Assembly: GCA_002256935.1 (NCBI GenBank)
Contig: NCGL01000018.1
Location: 1-63,473 of the forward strand
Reading direction: 5' to 3'
DNA length: 63,473 nucleotides
From: Bdellovibrio sp. 28-41-41
GTDB taxonomy: Bacteria > Bdellovibrionota > Bdellovibrionia > Bdellovibrionales > Bdellovibrionaceae
Below the pieces are notes generated by a model that was given only the letters and a program-made list of their open reading frames with translations, ran no database searches and was not told where the DNA came from. The position numbers were made by a program, and so were the translations under genes. Below, in pieces: positions 8,531 to 16,173 of this stretch; positions within the stretch are counted from its first letter, which is position 1, and every line of letters starts with the position of its first letter.

Positions 8531-9583
8531 CTAGTTCTTTTTTTGCGAAACAATACTCCATCCGCAAAGTTTGTAAAGAACACGCGCACCAACGTTACCA
8601 TCCCAATCATCGGCCTCATCAGGGCTTAAACCGCCTGTGGAAACTTCGTTGAGGTCAAATGATACAATTGTGCGACCTGATTTAACAATCGCTTCAAATA
8701 AAAAGAAAATCTGATCGACACTTAGACCGCCAGGAACCGGTGTGCCTGTATGCGGGCAAAAAACGGGATCAAGTCCATCAATATCAAAAGAAATGTACAC
8801 ATTTTTAGGCAACTCTTCGACGATCTTATGGCAGAGCTGCGCCCATGTCGAACCATTCAGTAGTTGTTTTTTTAATTCTAAATCGAAAAATGTTTTTATA
8901 TCGGGACGTGACTGAATAAAATTATATTCTTCTTCGCAGAAATCGCGAATGCCGACTTGAACTAGTTTTTGAGGACGATGTTCATGAGTCATAACATTGT
9001 ACATAATTGAGGCATGAGATTGCTCGAACCCTTGATACGCGATACGCAGATCAGCATGGGCATCGATATGAAGAACGCCGAAATCACCTTTCAGTTTTTT
9101 GCTGACGGCTTGGATCGCTCCAAACGGAGTAGAATGGTCGCCGCCAACTAAGCCTAAAATTTTTCCAGAATTCAAAATACCTTCAGATTGTTCTTGAACC
9201 CAGTTCGTCATTTCAGTGCAGGCGATGTTAACTTCTTTAGTAAGCTTAGCCATCGTTTCTTTGTCATCGCTCATCTCGGTTTTCATTCGAATCACTGTTT
9301 GAGCTTTTTCTTTGAAAATATCGTTCTTCTTTTTCATCGCTTCTGGGTATTCACGCATGAAGTAGCCCTCTTCATAGGCCTTACCTGTTTCTAGATCGAA
9401 TAGATCAATTTGCTCGCTCGCCTGGCGGACCATAACTGGACCAAAGGAGGCGCCTGATCCGTACGACGTTGTAACTTCCCATGGTACCGGCAATAAAACG
9501 ATTTTAGAGTCTTCTTCTTTGGCAGGAATTCCAAAAATACCGAAGTCTGACGAAATTGTAGTGGACGGGTCAAATTGTATCAT
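8531..9583 (-). CDS. Ureohydrolase (agmatinase/arginase family)
   Basis: The 350-residue protein belongs to the manganese-dependent ureohydrolases, which release urea from guanidino compounds such as agmatine or arginine. Metal-ligand motifs are GGDHSTPFG, HIDAHADLR and SFDIDGLDPVF, followed by TGTPVPGGL. It is about 40 residues longer than the second ureohydrolase at 34275-35216, mainly through an insert around 80-120 (KKKNDIFKEKAQTVIRMKTE). Whether it uses agmatine, arginine or another substrate is not clear. It is a single gene with its own hairpin terminator. Confidence 0.85.
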   Translation of the reverse strand: MIQFDPSTTISSDFGIFGIPAKEEDSKIVLLPVPWEVTTSYGSGASFGPVMVRQASEQIDLFDLETGKAYEEGYFMREYPEAMKKKNDIFKEKAQTVIRMKTEMSDDKETMAKLTKEVNIACTEMTNWVQEQSEGILNSGKILGLVGGDHSTPFGAIQAVSKKLKGDFGVLHIDAHADLRIAYQGFEQSHASIMYNVMTHEHRPQKLVQVGIRDFCEEEYNFIQSRPDIKTFFDLELKKQLLNGSTWAQLCHKIVEELPKNVYISFDIDGLDPVFCPHTGTPVPGGLSVDQIFFLFEAIVKSGRTIVSFDLNEVSTGGLSPDEADDWDGNVGARVLYKLCGWSIVSQKKN

Positions 9584-9685
9584 AATTCCCCTTAATTGTA
9601 GGTATAGCTAAGTACCCTACTTTTGCATTGAAAACAACATTCTATTGAATCCGCATTGTATCTGTCCCGGCAATAATTAATATAG

Positions 9686-11299
9686 ATGGAACCTATGAAC
9701 CAAAATATTTTTTTCCTACCAATTTTGATTTTGTTTTTATGTATTCATTTCACGTCATTTGCAGCTAAAAACCGGTCAGGTCAGTTAAGAATGGTGCTCA
9801 GTGAAGATCCGGAAATTTTGAACCCGTTGCTATCGACTTCCGACTACGCCGTAGATGTTCAGACTTGGGCCTGTGATTCTTTACTGAAGCGGGATTTAGA
9901 TACCTATGCTTGGCAAGGATCGATCGCCGAGAAATGGGAACTATCAAAAGATAACTCGTCCGTCATTTTCCATTTGCGCGACAATGTATTCTTTCATAAC
10001 GGTGAAAAATTAAAAGCGGAAGATATCCAGTTTTCATTCGATATTTATAAAAAGAATGCGTCCATCAATTCTTCGGTGGCTGCCTATTTTGATGGAATCG
10101 ATGCTGTTGAAGTTTTATCGCCTTTGAAAATAAAAATAACATTTAAGAATAGTTATTTTAAAAACTTCGAGGTCGCGGCTACGAACTGGATTTTGCCGAA
10201 AGCGGTGTATGACGTCAAAAATCAGCAACCCAACCAGTTAGTGTGTGCGGGCCCTTATCAGTTAGATGGGTACGAAAAAGGGAAAAAAGTCAGTCTTAGA
10301 TTATTTGAAAAATATTTTGGTTTTAACGTGAATCATTTGAAAGGTATTAACAACTTTCAAAATATAGATTTTCAAATTATAAAAGATGAGGGCGTACGCG
10401 TTGATAAATTAAAAAAATCAGAAATTGATTTTTTGGAATTTCCGAATGCAGATTTTTTAGAGCGCAAGTTATCTAGCGATGTCGTTCAGAAAACGCTAGT
10501 GAAAGTCAAAATTGAAAATAAAATTCCAAAGGCATGGTCGTTTATCGGTTGGAATTTGGCCAAGCCCATCTTTGCCGATCACAACGTACGCAAGGCGCTT
10601 AACCTGCTAGTTAATAAAGAAGAAATTAACAAAGTTTTTTTTGACAGCCAATTAAGTGTGATCAATGGACCATTTTTACATAATCAAGAATACGGCGCAA
10701 AAATTAAACCTTTTGTTCGAGACGCCAAAGCGGCCACGACCTTGTTGAAGAAAGCGGGTTGGGGCGATAGCAATAAAGACGGTATTCTAGATAAAATGAT
10801 CGATGGGGTACGAGTCGATTTCAAATTTGTACTGACCTATGCAAATAAAGACTTTGAAAAAGTGTGGCAATTTTTACGCGAGGACTATCGTAATGCAGGT
10901 ATCGACATGGAGTTGAAATACCAAGACTTCAATTTAATGATGAAGGCAAAAAGCGATTTGAGTTTTGATGCGCTGGCCTTGTCGTGGGCGGGTGGTGGCG
11001 TAGACCCAGATCCAAAACAACTTTGGCACTCGGACTCATCAGTTAAAGGTGGATCAAATTTCGTTGGCTACAAAAATGTAGACGTCGATAAGTTAATTGA
11101 TAGCGGTCGGATGACTCTGGACAGGAAAAAACGTATAGGTATCTTTGAAAAGGCGTATCAAATGATCTCGGATGATAATCCTTATCTATTTTTGTTTATG
11201 GATAAGTATAATTACTATGCGCACGTAAACAAATTTAGTAAACCAAAAGATACATTTAACTATGGAGTCGGATTAAATACATGGTCGGTAAAAAAATAA
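9686..11299 (+). CDS. Extracellular solute-binding protein, family 5 (peptide/nickel type)
   Basis: This 537-residue protein is a periplasmic binding protein of the OppA/DppA type. It has a signal peptide (hydrophobic LPILILFLCIHFTSFAA), the family start LRMVLSEDPEILNPLLSTSDYAVDV-like region (in parts: SEDPEILNP, then DYAVDVQTWACDSLL), the motif FHLRDNVFFHNGEKLKAEDIQFS-type strand-helix (HLRDNVFFHNGE), and VRKALNLLVNKEEI near 310. No permease or ATPase gene is adjacent, so it is an orphan binding protein. A second ATG at 9695 is an equally plausible start. Confidence 0.88.
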   Translation: MEPMNQNIFFLPILILFLCIHFTSFAAKNRSGQLRMVLSEDPEILNPLLSTSDYAVDVQTWACDSLLKRDLDTYAWQGSIAEKWELSKDNSSVIFHLRDNVFFHNGEKLKAEDIQFSFDIYKKNASINSSVAAYFDGIDAVEVLSPLKIKITFKNSYFKNFEVAATNWILPKAVYDVKNQQPNQLVCAGPYQLDGYEKGKKVSLRLFEKYFGFNVNHLKGINNFQNIDFQIIKDEGVRVDKLKKSEIDFLEFPNADFLERKLSSDVVQKTLVKVKIENKIPKAWSFIGWNLAKPIFADHNVRKALNLLVNKEEINKVFFDSQLSVINGPFLHNQEYGAKIKPFVRDAKAATTLLKKAGWGDSNKDGILDKMIDGVRVDFKFVLTYANKDFEKVWQFLREDYRNAGIDMELKYQDFNLMMKAKSDLSFDALALSWAGGGVDPDPKQLWHSDSSVKGGSNFVGYKNVDVDKLIDSGRMTLDRKKRIGIFEKAYQMISDDNPYLFLFMDKYNYYAHVNKFSKPKDTFNYGVGLNTWSVKK

Positions 11300-12030
11300 T
11301 TTTCATTCTATTCGCTGCTCAATTGGCATTCTCTCAAAATTCCGAACCTACTACTGAAAATATGCCGGGAGCTATCGAGCAAGACAACTCTAAGCAGGCA
11401 ATTGAAGATAAAATGGCCATTAAGAACAAGACTGACACAACTATAGAGCGTAGAACGAATCGTCAACTGCGCTATGATAAATCAGTGAATCTAGGGGTAA
11501 GCTGGGGGTTGATGTCAATGTGGCTGCCGAGCAAGCTTGGGGCGAACTTAAGTTATAATTTTTCGGAACGCAAAACAATCACGGCCGAATACCAATCACA
11601 AAGTATCAAATTTCCAGTATTCAGCATCGATCTTGGAGGCATTAGAGAATCTAAATACGGAGTCATACTAAAAAGCTTCGGTGATTCGCAAAGTTTCTAT
11701 TTATCATACGGTTTAATGAAGTATGATTTCCGCGCTGCTTTAAGTCTGTCAATGTTCCCTGGGGCCTCAGTTCCAATAGCGCCTCTTTTTGACTTTGGCT
11801 CTTTCGGCTTCCAATTTGGATTGGGAAATCAATTTATGTGGGAAAATGGTTTTAGTTTAGGTATCGATTGGTTTTCAATTTATTTCCACTCATTTGGTAA
11901 AACAAAAAACACAGAAATTTTCAATTATATGAATGCGAGCGATCGAGATAAGGCCAATGGAACTATCGACCTTATCTACAATATTCCCATTATCGAAATT
12001 TTAAAAATCCAGCTTAGCTATGCCTTTTAG
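11281..12030 (+). CDS. Secreted beta-barrel-like outer-membrane protein, unknown
   Basis: The 249-residue product overlaps the binding-protein gene by 19 bases, so it is probably translated from the same mRNA. It has a signal peptide (MVGKKIIFILFAAQLAFS), a hydrophilic linker with Glu/Asn/Lys to about 70, and then alternating aromatic and polar strands (LGVSWGLMSMWLPSKLG, FQFGLGNQFMW, GIDWFSIYFHSFG) ending in LSYAF. The terminal Phe and strand pattern suggest a small outer-membrane barrel. No named family recognised. Confidence 0.6.
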   Translation: MVGKKIIFILFAAQLAFSQNSEPTTENMPGAIEQDNSKQAIEDKMAIKNKTDTTIERRTNRQLRYDKSVNLGVSWGLMSMWLPSKLGANLSYNFSERKTITAEYQSQSIKFPVFSIDLGGIRESKYGVILKSFGDSQSFYLSYGLMKYDFRAALSLSMFPGASVPIAPLFDFGSFGFQFGLGNQFMWENGFSLGIDWFSIYFHSFGKTKNTEIFNYMNASDRDKANGTIDLIYNIPIIEILKIQLSYAF

Positions 12031-12110
12031 CTCTGCCTTTTAGCTCTGGGTTTTAATTTATATAGTCCGTGGGGCAGATCCGGTACCAGTACCGATACTC
12101 AAAAAAGAAA

Positions 12111-12138
12111 AAGCCCCTCAGTTTTCACTGAAGGGCTT
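12111..12138 (-). terminator. Terminator between convergent genes
   Basis: AAGCCCCTCAG (12111-12121) pairs with CTGAAGGGCTT (12128-12138) with one mismatch. On the minus strand the stem is followed by TTTTTCTTTTTT, which makes it a strong intrinsic terminator for the repeat-protein gene. It can also act weakly on the plus strand. Confidence 0.8.
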
Positions 12139-12178
12139 AAATTAAAACTTAAATTTCAGAACTTACTCAGCTGGAAAA

Positions 12179-13918
12179 TTATTTTCCAACATTTCCGTTC
12201 TTCATTTCAGTCATACCTTGTTGGATACGAGACTGAAATTCATTTTCCATTTCGATCAAGTTGTTAGCAGAAAGACTTAAAGTCGTTCCAGCTGGGCAGC
12301 TTGTGCCTTTTGCAGAAACTACTTTTAGTTCAGCAATTGGATTTTGAGTCGTAGGTTGGTTGATCAAGCGTAATACATCGCCTTCGTCTAATTGACATTG
12401 GCCACCGCTAGATTCTTCAACTGTTAAATCAGAGTGAACAACCATCAAACGATTTTGTGTCAAAATTTGAGATGGATCCATTGTCGAATTGTTTTGAACT
12501 GCAGTTTGTTGCTGTCTTAAAGCCAGCTCAACTTGTGCACGAATTTCGTCTTTGATTTGATCGTTTAAAGCCACTTGGTTGTATTGTTGTTGAACCGCGA
12601 TAACTTCGTTGTCTGCTGCGATACGATCGTAGTTAGACTGAATCAATGACATCAACAAGTAATCAGTTAACCAATATGCTGGAGAGTAGTAGTTAACATA
12701 TGGGTGGTAGTAGCTATTGTACCAAGGATTATAACTCCAGTGCCAGCGGTAAGCTACCGGGCGTGACCATGTAGTCAATGTCCAGTTGTAGTAGTTGTAA
12801 TCATAGTATGATGGACGGTAGAAATATGAAGGGTATCCGTAGTAGTTATTTTGAACATACACAGTTGTGTAGTTGTTGTTGTACTGGCGGTAGATCACTG
12901 GTCTGTTGTTCCACGTAGAATATTTCTCTTGGTAAACAGTTTTACCATAACGATTTTGTTGGTATCTTAAACCATCTTTAGTTCTAACTTCAGAAACACC
13001 GCTTTTGTACTTAGTAACAACGTCACCGTTAGTGCGTCTTTCTGTATCGCTGATTTTAACTTCTTTGCCAGTTTTATCATACCGAATTGATTCTTTACGA
13101 GTGCTTCCGTTTTTATCAACGAAAGTGTGAGTATAACCTTTACCGTCTTTGTGGACTTTATCAGAAGTTCCATCTGCACGAATACGACTTTGTCCCGGCT
13201 GAAGTTCTTTTAAAAGAACAGTTCCGTTTTTGTTAGTTTGAGGTTTGTTATTTGAGTAACCACCGTTGTTTTTAGGCTGAACTGGCTTACCAATGTCATA
13301 CTTAGGTTTTGAATAAGTGTAGTCATTGTATTTGTAGTTAGAAGACGAACCGCCATAGTTTGGTTTGCTGCTAGATGATGAACCGTAATTAGAAGACGAC
13401 GAACCAGAGTTACCTTTTGAAGACGATGAGTTTCCATAGGTCACTGTTGGAGCATTGTATTTGTAGCTTGAAGACGAACCATAGTTTGGTTTGCTGCTAG
13501 ATGATGAAGAGCTTCCTGAGTTTACAGACGGTTTAGGAGTCGCCTTGTTGTAGTTGTAGTCATTGTAGCTAGGAGTTGAATACGACGGCTTGCTAGAAGA
13601 TGAGTTGCTTTTAGAAGACGATGAGTTTCCATAAGTTACAGTTGGAGCATTGTATTTATAGCTAGAAGAAGAATAGCTAGAAGAAGAATAGCTAGATGAG
13701 TTACCTTTGCTTGAATAGCCAGAACTATATGAGGATCCACCGCTGTTTTTTGAAGACGATGAGTTTCCATAAGTTACAGTTGGAGCATTGTATTTATAGC
13801 TAGATGAAGATCCGCCATAATTCGGTGTGCTGCTAGATTTTTTGTTATCCGCTTGTGCAGATAGCGCCAACATAGAAACAGCAACCGCTAAAGAAAGAAC
13901 ATTGAACGTGTTTTTCAT
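12179..13918 (-). CDS. Secreted Tyr/Ser/Asn-rich repeat protein
   Basis: This 579-residue protein has a signal peptide (to about ALSAQA, residue 23). Residues 24-215 are low-complexity Ser/Tyr/Asn/Lys with three near-identical copies of YKYNAPTVTYGNSSSSK. Residues about 235-335 are more ordered, with repeating strand-like KDGKGYTHTFVDKNG and KTGKEVKISDTERR motifs. Residues about 345-435 are extremely Tyr/Trp/Pro/Asn-rich (for example YYNWTLTTWSRP, WHWSYNPWYNSYYHPY). The last 140 residues are helical then beta and look globular, with two Cys. I know no family for the whole. The composition suggests a surface-exposed adhesive or matrix protein. It is monocistronic with a strong terminator. Confidence 0.75.
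   Translation of the reverse strand: MKNTFNVLSLAVAVSMLALSAQADNKKSSSTPNYGGSSSSYKYNAPTVTYGNSSSSKNSGGSSYSSGYSSKGNSSSYSSSSYSSSSYKYNAPTVTYGNSSSSKSNSSSSKPSYSTPSYNDYNYNKATPKPSVNSGSSSSSSSKPNYGSSSSYKYNAPTVTYGNSSSSKGNSGSSSSNYGSSSSSKPNYGGSSSNYKYNDYTYSKPKYDIGKPVQPKNNGGYSNNKPQTNKNGTVLLKELQPGQSRIRADGTSDKVHKDGKGYTHTFVDKNGSTRKESIRYDKTGKEVKISDTERRTNGDVVTKYKSGVSEVRTKDGLRYQQNRYGKTVYQEKYSTWNNRPVIYRQYNNNYTTVYVQNNYYGYPSYFYRPSYYDYNYYNWTLTTWSRPVAYRWHWSYNPWYNSYYHPYVNYYSPAYWLTDYLLMSLIQSNYDRIAADNEVIAVQQQYNQVALNDQIKDEIRAQVELALRQQQTAVQNNSTMDPSQILTQNRLMVVHSDLTVEESSGGQCQLDEGDVLRLINQPTTQNPIAELKVVSAKGTSCPAGTTLSLSANNLIEMENEFQSRIQQGMTEMKNGNVGK
13419..13802. repeat. Three ~50-bp near-identical direct repeats inside the Tyr/Ser repeat gene
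   Basis: Copies lie at about 13419-13468, 13613-13664 and 13751-13802. The last two are identical over about 50 bases; the first differs at a few positions. They encode the YKYNAPTVTYGNSSSSK unit and are spaced irregularly, consistent with in-frame expansion inside a coding region and not with a CRISPR array. Confidence 0.8.
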
Positions 13919-14397
13919 AATGTTACCTTTTTTGGTTTGGTTATTTTAGTTTTCTTGACCCCCGCTTTATTTGCCAAAAATGGGCAAATTGCAATAGCAA
14001 TGTGACAGCAAACTTTACCTGACAAAATTCTTAACAGGTGGATTTTACAAAGGAAACTGGTGCAAAAACGACCAGGCACGGTGGAGTCATTTTGCTCGCT
14101 CATCGCTGCGATGATTATCCAATCAGAAAGACTCACGAATTAGCAAACAAATTGAGTCATTCCGAGAAGCGCTTGCACCAAGGTTTTGCGATGATCGCAT
14201 AATGACACCAACCCCTGTGGTTTTCGTCGATGTCTCAAGATGATACAAAGTTTACACATTCAAAAAGTTATGATGCGAAACGTTTACAAAATTCGTCTCT
14301 GAAATTCAAATTCTCAGAACGAAACACGCGGCAACTATTAAACGAGTTTCCACAGGCATGCCTATTGTACCTAGCTATCATAAGAGGAACAACAATT
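13919..14397. other. Divergent intergenic region, 479 bases, with small inverted repeat
   Basis: No convincing gene lies between the repeat-protein start and the transglycosylase start. It contains ATTTGCC (13969-13975) facing GGCAAAT (13983-13989), just upstream of the minus-strand gene, and TTGC/GCAA symmetry immediately after. Frames in 13915-14136 and upstream of 14398 lack ribosome binding sites and protein-like composition. Confidence 0.5.
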
Positions 14398-15090
14398 ATG
14401 AAAACACTAAGCTTATCTTTGCTTATCATCCTGGCGATCTGTTTCCAAAATTTCAATTTCGTAAATCTACTAGATAAAAAGTATTTCGTAGATGAACAAA
14501 CTCGAGTCTCTCACGCTCGCGAAATTCTAGGAAAAGACTATAAGAAGAGTGATATCTCAAAGCTTGAAGGTGTTAAGTTTTTCCATGTCTATTTATATGA
14601 CTTAGCCCAAAAGAACTTACCGGCAAAGCATAAGAAGCATTCTAACAGAATCACTAAGACGATTATTAAAGAAGCCAAAGCTCACGGTATTGACCCCGTA
14701 TTTATCGCATCGATCATCCAGACAGAAAGCTCTTTTAATCCAGAAGCGCGTGGTTTAGCCGGCGAAGTCGGTCTAATGCAAATTATGCCGTCTACGGCTA
14801 AAGAGATCGCAGAACGCCTTAAAATCCGCTGGAGAGGCCCAAAAACATTATTGGACCCAGTTAACAACATCCGCATCGGAACAGCTTATGTGAGCCAATT
14901 ACGCAGCTTTTTCGAGAACAAACCCTATCGCTATATGGCCGCATACAATGTTGGCCCGGGCAAGATCTTAAGAATTGAAAATAGTAAAGACGTACCTAAG
15001 TTTTACTCAACAAAGGTAATGAAGTATTACGAGAAGTTTTACAAGAAAGTCGCTATCACACAAGTTCCAGATAACTTGGCTGCCAATTAA
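14398..15090 (+). CDS. Lytic transglycosylase (SLT domain)
   Basis: This protein of 230 residues is a peptidoglycan lytic transglycosylase with a goose-lysozyme/SLT fold. The start is the ATG at 14398 (AGAGG ribosome binding site, then signal-anchor MKTLSLSLLIILAICFQ). The longer frame from 14230 adds 56 residues of non-hydrophobic sequence before a clear export signal and is rejected. The SLT motifs are IQTESSFNPEA (catalytic Glu in QTESS), GEVGLMQIMPSTA and YMAAYNVGPGKI. It would cleave glycan strands in the periplasm. It ends before a bidirectional terminator shared with infA. Confidence 0.88.
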   Translation: MKTLSLSLLIILAICFQNFNFVNLLDKKYFVDEQTRVSHAREILGKDYKKSDISKLEGVKFFHVYLYDLAQKNLPAKHKKHSNRITKTIIKEAKAHGIDPVFIASIIQTESSFNPEARGLAGEVGLMQIMPSTAKEIAERLKIRWRGPKTLLDPVNNIRIGTAYVSQLRSFFENKPYRYMAAYNVGPGKILRIENSKDVPKFYSTKVMKYYEKFYKKVAITQVPDNLAAN

Positions 15091-15123
15091 ACATCAGGTT
15101 CAAATTTAATATTAAACAAAAAA

Positions 15124-15156
15124 AAACGCGTTCTGGAGTTTCCCAAGAACGCGTTT
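15124..15156. terminator. Bidirectional terminator between transglycosylase and infA
   Basis: AAACGCGTTCT (15124-15134) pairs perfectly with AGAACGCGTTT (15146-15156). On the minus strand nine T follow the stem, so it is a strong terminator for infA. On the plus strand it is followed by AAAATTTTATTTTA and also ends the transglycosylase transcript. Confidence 0.88.
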
Positions 15157-15185
15157 AAAATTTTATTTTAAGTTCATCTACTCAA

Positions 15186-15407
15186 TTAGCCTTTATGCCT
15201 GTGAGTGATGAGGCCGTGAGAAGGGTCATAAGGAGAAAGACCTACTGAAACTCTGTCTCCTAAGATTACCTTGATCTTGAACTTTTTCATTTTTCCGCAC
15301 AGTCGAGCTGTGATTGTCAGCCCGTTTTCAAGTTCAATATGGTAAGTTCCGCCACCTGAAAGGTTAGAAACTTTACCCTCAACTGTGACTAAATCATCTT
15401 TAGCCAT
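15186..15407 (-). CDS. infA: Translation initiation factor IF-1
   Basis: The 73-residue protein is IF-1, an OB-fold factor that binds the 30S A site during initiation. It shows the family start MAKDDLVTVEGKV, a Tyr/His/Glu core (GGTYHIELENG), an RLCGKMKK strand, and the end GDRVSVGLSPYDPSHGLI. It is a little divergent from E. coli IF-1. It follows the RRM gene by 27 bases and is probably co-transcribed with it. A strong terminator follows. Confidence 0.95.
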   Translation of the reverse strand: MAKDDLVTVEGKVSNLSGGGTYHIELENGLTITARLCGKMKKFKIKVILGDRVSVGLSPYDPSHGLITHRHKG

Positions 15408-15434
15408 TAGTTAGTCCTTAGTTTTAAGAACAAA

Positions 15435-15791
15435 CTAGTAACGAGGTTTACGGTCGCTGTATCCGCCACCGAAAGATTTACCACGTCCGCCGCCGCCGCC
15501 ACCGCCGCCGAAGCCACGTCCGCCGCCGCCACCTTCACGAGGAGCCATTGGTTTAGCTTCGCTAACGTTGATTGCGCGACCTGATTGTTCAGTGCCGTTT
15601 AATTTTTCAATTGCAGAAGAAGCTTCTGATTCTGATGACATTTCAACAAAACCGAAACCTTTGCTACGTCCTGATTCTCTATCTGTAACAACTTTAGCTG
15701 ATTCAACAGTTCCAAAAGCTGAAAAGATATCTGATAATGATTGATCATCGATAGCGTATGATAAGTTGCCTACGTAAATTTTCTTGCCCAT
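15435..15791 (-). CDS. RRM-type RNA-binding protein with Gly-rich tail
   Basis: This 118-residue protein has a single RNA recognition motif: KKIYVGNLSY (RNP2) at 3-12, ESGRSKGFGFVEM (RNP1) at about 40-52, then a Gly/Arg-rich tail (about 85-118) with poly-Gly runs. It resembles bacterial RRM proteins of the cyanobacterial/delta-proteobacterial Rbp type, often cold-inducible and proposed as RNA chaperones. It precedes infA in a two-gene operon, which supports a role in translation or cold adaptation. A 381-base upstream gap could hold a leader. Confidence 0.88.
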   Translation of the reverse strand: MGKKIYVGNLSYAIDDQSLSDIFSAFGTVESAKVVTDRESGRSKGFGFVEMSSESEASSAIEKLNGTEQSGRAINVSEAKPMAPREGGGGGRGFGGGGGGGGRGKSFGGGYSDRKPRY

Positions 15792-16173
15792 GAGTTCCTC
15801 CTTAGGATTGGGTGGTCTTCTAAAGGAATGGAGCCTAATGCTATTCTCTTAAGACGGACGCGTACATTGAGCCTCTGTTTCTACACGTTTTTATTTAAAA
15901 TGCTACAAAAAAACACAGGGCGTTGTGACCTTCAAATCACTATTACAGGGTATGGCGGCTGATTTTGTGTAAAGTTGTTATAAATTGGTTAAAAAGTTTA
16001 TTGGGGTTCACAACCACCCTCCACTACAATTTACCTTCATGGCTAAATCTAAAAACGCGCTCTACTTGGCCTCTATTGGGACACTCTTTTAAGTAAACCT
16101 GATCTATTCTCAGAATGATCCAATTTTACAGATTTCTATTTTAGCAAATTTACCTATTTGCCGATATGGTAGT
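15792..16173. other. Intergenic region, 382 bases
   Basis: It holds the upstream regions of the minus-strand RRM gene and the plus-strand delta-60 gene. A GGAG-like AGGAGGAACTC (on the minus strand) lies before the RRM start. A 17-residue plus frame at 16039-16092 (MAKSKNALYLASIGTLF) has no ribosome binding site and I do not call it. No other structure was found. Confidence 0.5.

Noticed and set aside
13419..13802. Direct repeats resembling a CRISPR array
   Set aside because: Repeats are irregularly spaced, in frame, and encode a protein repeat; there are no equal-length spacers or cas genes.
13915..14136. Minus-strand 73-residue frame upstream of the repeat protein
   Set aside because: It overlaps the likely promoter of the repeat-protein gene, has no ribosome binding site and no recognisable features.
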